From: Flavobacteriia bacterium
GTDB taxonomy: Bacteria; Bacteroidota; Bacteroidia; Flavobacteriales; Flavobacteriaceae
Assembly (NCBI GenBank): GCA_011330545.1
Contig: DRQI01000383.1
Location: forward strand, 1 to 10,467
Length of the DNA stretch: 10,467 nucleotides
Direction of reading: 5' to 3'
The notes under the pieces were generated by a model. The model was not told the DNA's origin. It saw only the letters and a list, made by a program, of their open reading frames with translations, and did not search any database. Of the stretch, positions 1 to 6,764 are shown piece by piece. Every line of letters starts with the position of its first letter. The first letter of the stretch is position 1. The position numbers and the translations under genes were made by a program.

Positions 1-716
1 AAAATATCCTCACCGATACCTTCGGTAATATAGGGGTAGATTTCATTTTCATCAAAAATACCTGTTTCATGGTACTTTTTAAATACTGATCCATAGGTGT
101 CTACGCCCCAAATTTTAATATTTGGATTTTTTTCTTTTAAATATTTACCAATGCCCGAAATAGTTCCGCCGGTACCTACGCCTACAACAAAATGCGTGAT
201 TTTACCATCGGTTTGTTCCCAAATTTCAGGAGCGGTTTGTTCGTAATGTGCAATGGCATTTGACGGATTGTCATACTGATTTACATACCAAGAGTTGGGT
301 GTTTCTTCAGATAATCGTTTGGACACCGAATAGTAAGAACGCGGGTCATCGGGTTCTACATCATTCGGGCACACTACGACTTCTGCCCCAACAGCCCGTA
401 AAATATCTATTTTTTCTTTTGATTGTTTGTCGCCAATAACACATATTAGTTTATATCCTTTTACTATTGCTGCTAAGGCCAATCCCATTCCGGTATTTCC
501 AGAAGTTCCTTCTATGATCGTACCTCCGGGCTTTAACCGTCCATCGATTTCGGCATCTTCTATCATTTTCACGGCCATCCGGTCTTTTACTGAATTACCC
601 GGGTTAAAAGTTTCTACTTTTGCCAATACCAATGCCTCGATATCTTTGGTAATGGTATTAATTTTTACCAAGGGCGTATTTCCTATGGTTTCTAATATAT
701 TTTTTGCGTATTGCAT
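1..716 (-). CDS. PLP-dependent cystathionine beta-synthase / cysteine synthase family enzyme (3' end cut by window edge)
   Basis: This is a fold-type II PLP enzyme of sulfur amino-acid metabolism that joins an activated serine to a sulfur donor (homocysteine or sulfide). The window holds 238 codons from an ATG at 716; the C-terminus lies beyond base 1. Visible motifs are the N-terminal IGNTPLV (11-17), the Schiff-base lysine K44 in PGNSVKDR, the substrate-binding loop EGTSGNTG (69-76), EKIDILRAVGAE (101-112), and the phosphate-binding glycine loop GVGTGGT (179-185). The stretches after the lysine, with KIDILRAVGAE and later EGIGEDI, look more like cystathionine beta-synthase than CysK from memory, but the two cannot be separated without the missing end, where CBS domains might follow. 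The gene lies 50 bases downstream of the glycosyltransferase gene and has a promoter-like box in that gap. The family call is firm; the exact substrate is not. Confidence 0.9.
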   Translation of the reverse strand, partial: MQYAKNILETIGNTPLVKINTITKDIEALVLAKVETFNPGNSVKDRMAVKMIEDAEIDGRLKPGGTIIEGTSGNTGMGLALAAIVKGYKLICVIGDKQSKEKIDILRAVGAEVVVCPNDVEPDDPRSYYSVSKRLSEETPNSWYVNQYDNPSNAIAHYEQTAPEIWEQTDGKITHFVVGVGTGGTISGIGKYLKEKNPNIKIWGVDTYGSVFKKYHETGIFDENEIYPYITEGIGEDI

Positions 717-749
717 ACCTTTATTTCTGATTCTATATTTTATTTATTG

Positions 750-757
750 CAAAACTA
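750..757 (-). promoter_or_regulatory. Putative -7 box for the PLP enzyme gene
   Basis: Read on the minus strand the bases are TAGTTTTG, an exact match to the Bacteroidota -7 consensus TAnnTTTG. The box would give a leader of about 25-30 bases before the ATG at 716. No clear TTTG-type -33 box lies at the expected distance, so the call rests on the -7 match and its position. Confidence 0.45.
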
Positions 758-766
758 CAATATTCA

Positions 767-1771
767 TTATGAACTTTTAAACATTTCAGGAAAAGTATCA
801 ATAGTAGATTTTTGCATTAGGTGAAGCCTGAAAAATGAACGGAGAAACCCCAGTCCGTATCCAAAAAATTGAATAATTGTCGTGAGGATACTGTACAACG
901 CCACTGAGATATTTTTACTTTGAAGAAAGGCATCTGTAAAAATAAGTAAAAAGTATCCGCCAAATAACTGCAGAGGAAGGTATATTCCTGCTAAAGAAAA
1001 CAGTATGGATCCAACCAAAGCAATGATAAATATACTTGGAAACCAATAGGTGATTTTAGCCGTTTTCGGATGTTGCTTACTTAAAATAGGGCGTGCTGCC
1101 CCAAAATGAAAGGTTTGTTTAAAAAAGCTTTTAAAATCTACCCTACGTTTATGATATACCAATGCTTTTTCTATCAATTGGGTTTTATAACCGTTTTCCC
1201 ACAAACGAAAAGTCAAGTCTATATCTTCTCCAAAACGCTGGCTTCCAAAGCCTTTTGTACTTTTAAAGGCTTTTTTAGAAATGCCCATATTAAAACTTCT
1301 GGGCTGAAATTTGTTAGGCGAATTTTTCTTGCCCCGTATGCCTCCGGTTGTCAAAAAGGAAGTCATCGAATAATTGATTGCTTTTTGGATGGTTGTAAAT
1401 GAATCATCAGCCGCATCCGGCCCGCCATAGGCATCTGTATAGGTATGTGCCAATGCCTTTGATACTTCTGTTATATAAAATGGCGGTAAAATACAATCAG
1501 AATCAAGAATAATAAAATAGTTACCCGTAGCTTTTTGCATCGCAAAATTTCTACTTAAACCGGGCCCTGAGTTTTCTTTGTAATAATAGCTGAGTTGTAG
1601 TTGGCCTTGATATTTTGTTATACCATTTTCAGCACTTATTTCTGAACCGTCTTCAACTATAATTACCTCAAAATCATCAGAATAATCTTGATGCGTAAGG
1701 CTTTCTAACAGTTCATCAATTTCATCGGGACGATTGTAAACCGGAATAATTATCGAAAATTTTACATCCAA
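767..1771 (-). CDS. Family 2 glycosyltransferase with C-terminal membrane segments
   Basis: This is an inverting GT-A (GT2) glycosyltransferase that moves a sugar from a nucleotide donor, probably for a cell-surface glycan; donor and acceptor cannot be read from sequence. The N-terminus FSIIIPVYNRPDEI (5-18) is the classic GT2 start, followed by VEDGS (39-43), the metal-binding DSD motif (90-92) after FIIL, and GEDIDL (181-186) with the likely catalytic acid. Hydrophobic stretches at about 243-264, 266-283 and 289-311 suggest two or three membrane helices, placing the catalytic domain on the cytoplasmic face. The length of 334 residues is ordinary. The only start upstream of the conserved FSIIIPVYN core is TTG at 1771: an in-frame TAA lies 12-15 bases upstream, and the nearby ATG at 1767 is out of frame and followed at once by a stop. 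A terminator and a promoter-like box separate it from the gene upstream. Confidence 0.9.
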   Translation of the reverse strand: MDVKFSIIIPVYNRPDEIDELLESLTHQDYSDDFEVIIVEDGSEISAENGITKYQGQLQLSYYYKENSGPGLSRNFAMQKATGNYFIILDSDCILPPFYITEVSKALAHTYTDAYGGPDAADDSFTTIQKAINYSMTSFLTTGGIRGKKNSPNKFQPRSFNMGISKKAFKSTKGFGSQRFGEDIDLTFRLWENGYKTQLIEKALVYHKRRVDFKSFFKQTFHFGAARPILSKQHPKTAKITYWFPSIFIIALVGSILFSLAGIYLPLQLFGGYFLLIFTDAFLQSKNISVALYSILTTIIQFFGYGLGFLRSFFRLHLMQKSTIDTFPEMFKSS

Positions 1772-1791
1772 AAAAAGTAGTATTTAGTTGT

Positions 1792-1799
1792 CAAAGATA
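1792..1799 (-). promoter_or_regulatory. Putative -7 box for the glycosyltransferase gene
   Basis: The minus strand reads TATCTTTG, an exact TAnnTTTG match. Transcription would start near 1785-1788, about 15 bases before the TTG start codon. It lies just downstream of the terminator of the preceding gene, which fits a new transcription unit. The -33 region is only T-rich, so the -7 box carries the call. Confidence 0.45.
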
Positions 1800-1826
1800 A
1801 CCAATAGCTGTGTAACTATAAAAGAA

Positions 1827-1859
1827 AAGTCCTCATTTCAAGTATTTGAAAGAGGACTT
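1827..1859 (-). terminator. Intrinsic terminator of the T9SS-exported protein gene
   Basis: A long inverted repeat lies 28 bases after the stop of the upstream gene. The arms at 1827-1841 and 1846-1859 pair as AAGTCCTC with GAGGACTT and TTTCAA with TTGAAA, with one bulged base at 1835 and a 4-base loop at 1842-1845. On the minus strand the stem is followed at once by a T-rich tail (TTTTCTTTTATA), the signature of a factor-independent terminator in that direction. There is no comparable T run on the other side. Confidence 0.85.
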
Positions 1860-1887
1860 CTAATTCAATATTTTATATGGGCCTATA

Positions 1888-3072
1888 TCAGTTTTTTATA
1901 ACTTTAAACGAGCCGTTGGCATTGCCAATAGTAACGCGTACGTAATAGGTGCCGGCGGGCAAATTAGACATGTCTAGTTCAGCGCTCAAATCTAACGATT
2001 GTGTAAGCCTTTTTACTTCTCTTCCTAAGATGGTATACAAACTCACTTGGTCTATCGATTCATTGGCATTCATTTTTAACGTATTTTCAACCGGATTCGG
2101 AAAGTAATAAAATCCTTTGGCAACGATATCGTCTATCGATAAGAAATCGGTTGTTGCTGACAGGGTAAAAACGCCTTCGGGTTCATCATTAGTACCACTT
2201 GGGTATCCAATATTTATATAATATGTTTTATTCAAAGTAGAGGTAAAAGCTACGGCTTCTACAAAGCCCGAAGCTCCCACATTACTATCGCCTACACAGG
2301 TAAGGGCACCGCAACTTCCTTCATAAACACCTATGGCGGCATCCCATGCGTCGGGCGTAACGGTAATGGTAATTTTCCCACCGTCACCTACTACGGTATA
2401 CCAAACGCCGTCATTCAAATCCATACAACCCGCACTTGTAATAAAACCGGCGTTGTTGGTTGCTGAGGTAGCATCCATTGAGCTGTTAAATGGCAAATTG
2501 GTAATTGCTAATGCATTTGCACAATCATCATTGGAAGGTGTCGTTGGTGTTGAACCTACACAGATATCAAAAGTAGTATCTGCCCCTGATGCTGGCGAAT
2601 CGGTAAAAACACTTATAAAATACGTGTTTCCAACGGTAAGGCCTGTTGGGGTTCCCGGATTGGTACTTCCACAAAAAATGCCTGTCATGGTAGCACAATC
2701 ACCGGTTGCACCGCCGTCAAATACCATATAGTACATATTTGTTTGTGAGCCGGCAATATTTAATAATTCAATTTTATGAGAAGTGTCTGTAGCCACAAAT
2801 TTATACCAAACATCATCATTGGCATTTGCCGGAGTACCGGGGCATCCGCTTACCACACCTGAGGCTGTAGCTTCAGCAACAGTTCCTGATGTTGTATTGG
2901 TACATAAAAAATCACTGTTTACGGTCAATGCAATGGCATTGGCACAATCATCATTGGGCGGAGCAGCTACTATATCTACATTTTTTTTTCCTTTACTTAT
3001 AAGGGCATTTGCATGCCATACAAACGGAAAGAAAAACAAGAGCAAAAGACCAATGGTAGCTTTTCTTTTCAT
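1888..3072 (-). CDS. Secreted protein with type IX secretion C-terminal sorting domain and two NDDCANA domains
   Basis: This is an exported protein of unknown function. Residues 1-23 form a signal peptide (KRK, a long hydrophobic core, then a likely cut after ANA). Two related domains follow, each opening with PxNDDCANA: about 38-173 and 178-308. Both keep a DDVWYKF/DGVWYTV strand and a YFISVF/YYINIG strand, suggesting beta-sandwich modules. The second has DAAIGVYEGSCG and CVGDSNVGASG, wording I associate with Bacteroidota surface proteins. The last 75 residues (about 320-394) are a type A T9SS sorting domain: FPNPVENTL, VSLYTILGREV, LDMSNLPAGTYYVRV, ending SFKVIKN. So it should cross the inner membrane by Sec and the outer membrane by T9SS, with the C-terminus removed. 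Paired cysteines may form disulfides. No catalytic motif is visible; binding or adhesion is a guess. An intrinsic terminator follows the stop codon. Confidence 0.92.
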   Translation of the reverse strand: MKRKATIGLLLLFFFPFVWHANALISKGKKNVDIVAAPPNDDCANAIALTVNSDFLCTNTTSGTVAEATASGVVSGCPGTPANANDDVWYKFVATDTSHKIELLNIAGSQTNMYYMVFDGGATGDCATMTGIFCGSTNPGTPTGLTVGNTYFISVFTDSPASGADTTFDICVGSTPTTPSNDDCANALAITNLPFNSSMDATSATNNAGFITSAGCMDLNDGVWYTVVGDGGKITITVTPDAWDAAIGVYEGSCGALTCVGDSNVGASGFVEAVAFTSTLNKTYYINIGYPSGTNDEPEGVFTLSATTDFLSIDDIVAKGFYYFPNPVENTLKMNANESIDQVSLYTILGREVKRLTQSLDLSAELDMSNLPAGTYYVRVTIGNANGSFKVIKN

Positions 3073-3146
3073 AATTGAGTAGTTTAAATTGGATTAATAT
3101 ATTAACAAACGTTTTTTTTCTTAAAAAATTATACTTTTTACTTACT

Positions 3147-3161
3147 ATTATTCAAAATAAT
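3147..3161 (-). terminator. Weak AT-only hairpin after fabI
   Basis: Arms ATTATT (3147-3152) and AATAAT (3156-3161) pair around a 3-base loop, 8 bases past the fabI stop. On the minus strand the T run (TTTTTT) comes only about 20 bases later and the stem has no G-C pair, so termination here is doubtful. Confidence 0.2.
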
Positions 3162-3169
3162 TGTTCTTA

Positions 3170-3982
3170 TCACTTTTCTTCAAAATAATCCATAACAGAC
3201 TGACTTACACCCATGTTAGAAAATCCGCCATCGTGAAATAAATTTTGTAATGTTACTTTTTTTGTCAAATCTGAAAATAAGGTGATGGTGTAGTCTGCAC
3301 ATTCATCTGCCGTAGCATTGCCCAAAGGCGACATTTTATCGGCATATGTAAAAAAGCCGTCAAAACCTTTTACGCCTTGCCCTGCAGTTGTAGGTGTTGG
3401 TGATTGTGAAATAGTATTTACCCGAACTTTTTTATCGGTGCCGAAAAAATAGCCAAAACTTCGGGCTACAGATTCTAAATAGGCTTTGTTATCGGCCATA
3501 TCATTATAATCGGGAAATACCCGTTGTGCTGCCATATAGGTAAGTGCTACAATTGAACCCCAAGGGTTCATCGCATCTTGTTTGTATAAAACACTCATTA
3601 CTTTGTGAAATGATACTGCTGAAACATCCCAACCTTTGGTAGTATAATCATAATTTTGGTCGGTATAATGCCTGCCTTTTCTAACGTTTACAGACATCCC
3701 TATTGAATGTAGCACAAAATCTAATTTACCGCCGAGAATGGCTGTTGATTTTGTTACTAAGTTTTCTAAATCTTCCATAGAAGTGGCATCTGCCGGTATA
3801 ATTTCTGAGCCTGTTTTTTCGGCTAATTCATTGATGGTACCCATTCTCATAGCTATCGGTGCATTTGTCAATACAAATTTCGCTCCTTCTTCGTGTGCTT
3901 TTTCTGCCGTTTTCCATGCGATGGAATGTTCATCTAAAGCACCAAAAATGATGCCTCTTTTTCCTTTTAATAAATTGTACAT
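3170..3982 (-). CDS. fabI: Enoyl-[acyl-carrier-protein] reductase (NADH), FabI
   Basis: FabI carries out the last step of each fatty-acid elongation round, reducing trans-2-enoyl-ACP with NAD(P)H in the cytoplasm. It is a 270-residue short-chain dehydrogenase-like protein, a normal length. The nucleotide-binding start is the FabI variant GALDEHSIAW (14-23). LHSIGMS (91-97) matches HSIG of E. coli FabI, including the glycine known from triclosan-resistance work (G95 here). The catalytic pair is the FabI-type Y-x6-K, Y159 and K166, with the second conserved tyrosine Y149 ten residues before. ISQSPTPTTAG (191-201) replaces the usual substrate-loop sequence and FHDGGFSNMG (249-258) is the conserved C-terminal part. 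It lies 118 bases after recN with its own promoter-like box, so it may be a separate unit. No second enoyl reductase is visible here. Confidence 0.97.
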   Translation of the reverse strand: MYNLLKGKRGIIFGALDEHSIAWKTAEKAHEEGAKFVLTNAPIAMRMGTINELAEKTGSEIIPADATSMEDLENLVTKSTAILGGKLDFVLHSIGMSVNVRKGRHYTDQNYDYTTKGWDVSAVSFHKVMSVLYKQDAMNPWGSIVALTYMAAQRVFPDYNDMADNKAYLESVARSFGYFFGTDKKVRVNTISQSPTPTTAGQGVKGFDGFFTYADKMSPLGNATADECADYTITLFSDLTKKVTLQNLFHDGGFSNMGVSQSVMDYFEEK

Positions 3983-4054
3983 AATTAAGTCTTATTCTTT
4001 GGTTAGTTAAAGCGCTCTCATTGAAACCTTTTTAAGGCTGTATAATAAGTTTAA

Positions 4055-4062
4055 CAAAAATA
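4055..4062 (-). promoter_or_regulatory. Putative -7 box for fabI
   Basis: The minus strand reads TATTTTTG, an exact TAnnTTTG match in the 118-base recN-fabI gap. It predicts a leader of roughly 65 bases, longer than the other leaders in this window. No convincing -33 element is visible. Confidence 0.4.
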
Positions 4063-4100
4063 AATGAATATTTTGTATTCGCTATTTAAAATCGTTAAAA

Positions 4101-5756
4101 TTATTGATTTAGCAATTGTTTTGCATGATTAAAAGCCACTTCGGTAACATTTTTACCGCTTAGCATTTCTGCAATTTCATCAATTCTTTCGGTTTCTGAA
4201 AGCAATTTAATATTAGTGGCTGTTTGGTGGTTTTCTACGGTTTTATATACTTTGTAATGATAATTTCCCCTAGCGGCAATTTGTGGCAAGTGTGTAATTG
4301 CCAGTACTTGCATATTTTGACTCATTTTTACCATTACCGAAGCTATCCTGTTAGAAACTTCTCCTGAAACGCCGGTATCTATTTCATCAAAAATAATAGT
4401 GGGTAAGTTAAGGTGGTTACTCAAAATAGCTTTTACCCCCAACATTATCCTTGACATTTCGCCTCCTGAGGCCACTTTTTTTACGCTTTTATATGTACTG
4501 CCTTTGTTGGTTGCTATTAAAAATTCTAATTGGTCTTTGCCATTGGCAAAAAACGCATCTGTTTTAACGATATTAATTTTAAAGGAAGTAGCAGGCATTT
4601 CAAGCATTTTTAACAACTCTTTTAATCGTTTTATCAAGATTGGTATTGCCTTTTTTCTCGTATCGTGTATAGATTGTGCCAATGAATTGAGTTGGTTTTC
4701 TACCACGGAAATTTCGGCATTTTTTGCTGCGATAATTTCGGAAGCATTTTCTACATAACCTACCTTTACTACTAATTGCTGTTGTTTTTCTAACAATTCA
4801 TCGATATTGGCCGCCTGATGTTTTTTTAGCAAATCATACAACAACTGTAACCTCTCATTGTATTTTTCAATTTCTTGCGGACTATACGATATTAATTCGT
4901 TATTATTCTCGAGCTCATACACTATATCGTCAAATTCTATTTTTACACTTTTAATTCTTTCTGACAAACTTTCAAATTCTTTACTAAATTGGCTCAGTTT
5001 TTCAATGATAGTAACGTAACGTTGTAATAAATTGGCAACTCCTATTTCATCGGCTGTGGCGAGTTGATGCGCTTCTGTAAGGTGTAATTTTATTTCTTCT
5101 ATATGATTGAGTTTTTCGAGGATCTGTTCTAAAAACCTTTGCTCGTCGGGTTTAAAATTTGCTTCTTCCAACTCTTTTAATAAAAAAGAATGATATTCGT
5201 GTTGTTGGGTTGCTTCTTGTTGGGTATTTACTAACTGTTGTAGTTCTTTTTGTAACTTTTTATATATCTGTAATCCTTTTTGATATGATTTTAAATATGT
5301 TGTGTTTTTTGCCAATGCATCTACAATCAAAAATTGAAATTGCGTATCTGCCAACTGTAAGGTTTGATGTTGTGAATGTACATCGATTAATTTATCACTT
5401 AATGACGATAATACCGCAAGCGTCGTTGGCGTATCATTTACAAAGGCTCTTGATTTGCCATTGGGTAAGATTTCCCTTCTGATGATGGTATGTTTTTCGA
5501 AGTCTAAGTCGTGTTCTTTAAAAAAAGGCTCTAAATCATATTTTGAAATTAGAAATTCTCCTTCAATGACACATTTTTTCTCTTTGTTTTTTAAACTGGA
5601 TAGTTCTGCCCTTTTCCCTAAAATCAATGCCAATCCACCTAGAAGAATCGATTTCCCGGCTCCGGTTTCTCCTGTAATGGTAGAAAAGCCATTGTGAAAT
5701 TCAACAAAAAGGCTATCGATTAAAGCGTAGTTCTTTATAGAAAGTGATGCTAACAT
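4101..5756 (-). CDS. recN: DNA repair protein RecN
   Basis: RecN is an SMC-like ATPase that acts with RecA at double-strand breaks, bridging or holding DNA during recombinational repair. The 551 residues match the family length. The N-terminal half-ATPase shows IKNYALID (7-14) and Walker A GETGAGKS (29-36). The middle, about 150-380, is rich in E, K, Q and L and reads as two antiparallel coiled-coil arms. The C-terminal half-ATPase carries the ABC signature ASGGEMSR (429-436), Walker B PTIIFDE (452-458) with D457 and E458, the D-loop-like IDTGVSG, and the switch histidine H489 in AITHLPQIAA. All catalytic parts are present. It follows porD after 117 bases and has its own promoter-like box with a palindrome at the predicted start of transcription, so separate control is plausible. 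Confidence 0.97.
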   Translation of the reverse strand: MLASLSIKNYALIDSLFVEFHNGFSTITGETGAGKSILLGGLALILGKRAELSSLKNKEKKCVIEGEFLISKYDLEPFFKEHDLDFEKHTIIRREILPNGKSRAFVNDTPTTLAVLSSLSDKLIDVHSQHQTLQLADTQFQFLIVDALAKNTTYLKSYQKGLQIYKKLQKELQQLVNTQQEATQQHEYHSFLLKELEEANFKPDEQRFLEQILEKLNHIEEIKLHLTEAHQLATADEIGVANLLQRYVTIIEKLSQFSKEFESLSERIKSVKIEFDDIVYELENNNELISYSPQEIEKYNERLQLLYDLLKKHQAANIDELLEKQQQLVVKVGYVENASEIIAAKNAEISVVENQLNSLAQSIHDTRKKAIPILIKRLKELLKMLEMPATSFKINIVKTDAFFANGKDQLEFLIATNKGSTYKSVKKVASGGEMSRIMLGVKAILSNHLNLPTIIFDEIDTGVSGEVSNRIASVMVKMSQNMQVLAITHLPQIAARGNYHYKVYKTVENHQTATNIKLLSETERIDEIAEMLSGKNVTEVAFNHAKQLLNQ

Positions 5757-5783
5757 TTATCGTATTATTCGTCAGAAAAATGG

Positions 5784-5795
5784 GTGTATTTACAC
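5784..5795. promoter_or_regulatory. Palindrome at the predicted recN transcription start
   Basis: The 12 bases form a perfect dyad, GTGTA and TACAC arms around a 2-base AT spacer, lying 28 bases upstream of the recN start codon and just downstream of the putative -7 box at 5800-5807. The size and site fit an operator covering the transcription start, but the regulator is unknown and a chance palindrome is possible. Confidence 0.3.
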
Positions 5796-5799
5796 TGTT

Positions 5800-5807
5800 C
5801 AAACTTA
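5800..5807 (-). promoter_or_regulatory. Putative -7 box for recN
   Basis: The minus strand reads TAAGTTTG, an exact TAnnTTTG match. Transcription would begin near 5793-5796, giving a leader of about 37-40 bases. The -33 region shows no clear TTTG. Confidence 0.45.
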
Positions 5808-5873
5808 ACTAAAAATTTCTTGATACGGAATAGTTAGGGGATAGAGATTGAAAAAATACTGCTTTTAGAAGTT

Positions 5874-6764
5874 TTAAGATTTAATCTTTTCCCATTTGGC
5901 ATTAAAGGTAGGGTAAACTTTTAACAGCATTTCTTTAAGGTTTGCCGTATTTATCCTAGGGCCATCTGAAAAGATGTCTACAATTTCATCAGACTTGGCA
6001 TCAATAAATACGCGTAATAAATAGGCATTCGCCCGCCTGTTATAAATATTTTGGAGTTTCATCAATGCCGCTGCTATATTTTTTTTAGCTTCTTTCTTAT
6101 TTTCACTCATCACATCCAACCCTTTTAAATGATAGGTATACAATAAGTCTCTATAATCTTTGTAAACGGGTGACAGTAAATTTTCGTTTAGCTGATAACG
6201 CGTTTTGCTGCCATCTATCCTATTCCATCCTGAATAACCTCCTTGTTGCGCTTGATTGACAACATTTTCTGCCAATTTATAAAATTTCTCTCCTCCACGG
6301 GGTGCAAAGGTATCGGCATCAATTCCTAAAATAGTATAGGCATAAAAGGTAAGTATTGAGATTAAATTCGATTCAAAACTCGTTTCATTATAAATTAAAG
6401 GTTCATACTCATTATATACAATACGTACTTTTTCATCCCTGTAATTAAAAATAGGGGTTTGATAGGTTGAATTAAATACCGGGCGGGAAGCCTGTATTTG
6501 AAAATCTATATCGAACTCATTTGAAGAGATTTGTTTGGTAACAAATAATGTTATGGAGCAATTAATTTTTTCTTGAGGCTTGTATTTATTTGTGGTCCAT
6601 CGGGTATTGTTCATAAACTCAGAAACAGCATCCTTCAAATTACTATACGTTTGTGTATTAGAATTTTGAGCTTGTTGAGCATCAACAATAACCAAGCAAT
6701 TCAATTCTTGGCTATTTACTTGTGAAATGACACTAAAAACGAGTATAAAAAATAGTTTACGCAT
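5874..6764 (-). CDS. porD: DUF4835 family protein, likely type IX secretion factor PorD
   Basis: The protein is recognised as a DUF4835 member, a Bacteroidota-only family that some annotation pipelines name T9SS protein PorD; its biochemical role is not known to me. Residues 1-18 are a signal peptide (RKLFFILVFSVISQVNSQ, cut near S18/Q19), with no lipobox cysteine, so a periplasmic or outer-membrane-associated protein is expected. Mature features include QELNC (19-23), then RWTTNKY and INCSITLFV, followed by FAPRGG and GYSGWNR in the middle, typical of the family. No catalytic motif is seen. The length of 296 residues is normal. Its ATG overlaps the end of coaBC by 8 bases, so translational coupling is likely. 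A T9SS cargo gene lies about 2.8 kb downstream, which fits an organism with T9SS but does not prove the function. Confidence 0.82.
   Translation of the reverse strand: MRKLFFILVFSVISQVNSQELNCLVIVDAQQAQNSNTQTYSNLKDAVSEFMNNTRWTTNKYKPQEKINCSITLFVTKQISSNEFDIDFQIQASRPVFNSTYQTPIFNYRDEKVRIVYNEYEPLIYNETSFESNLISILTFYAYTILGIDADTFAPRGGEKFYKLAENVVNQAQQGGYSGWNRIDGSKTRYQLNENLLSPVYKDYRDLLYTYHLKGLDVMSENKKEAKKNIAAALMKLQNIYNRRANAYLLRVFIDAKSDEIVDIFSDGPRINTANLKEMLLKVYPTFNAKWEKIKS

Noticed and set aside
427..780. Plus-strand open frame of 117 codons
   Set aside because: It lies antisense to the PLP enzyme gene, whose minus-strand translation has all family motifs; the plus frame resembles no family.
1872..1890. 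Near-palindrome ATATGGGCCTATAT just after the T9SS protein stop
   Set aside because: The symmetry is broken at one pair and there is no loop; the strong terminator at 1827-1859 explains transcript ending here.
2333..2731. Plus-strand open frame of 132 codons
   Set aside because: It is antisense to the T9SS-exported protein, whose low stop density on the opposite strand explains it.
3073..3169. Promoter for the T9SS-exported protein gene
   Set aside because: A TTTG occurs in the gap, but no TAnnTTTG box lies at a fitting distance, so no promoter call is made.
4399..4758. Plus-strand open frame of 119 codons
   Set aside because: It is antisense to the recN ATPase region and has no recognisable domain or start context.
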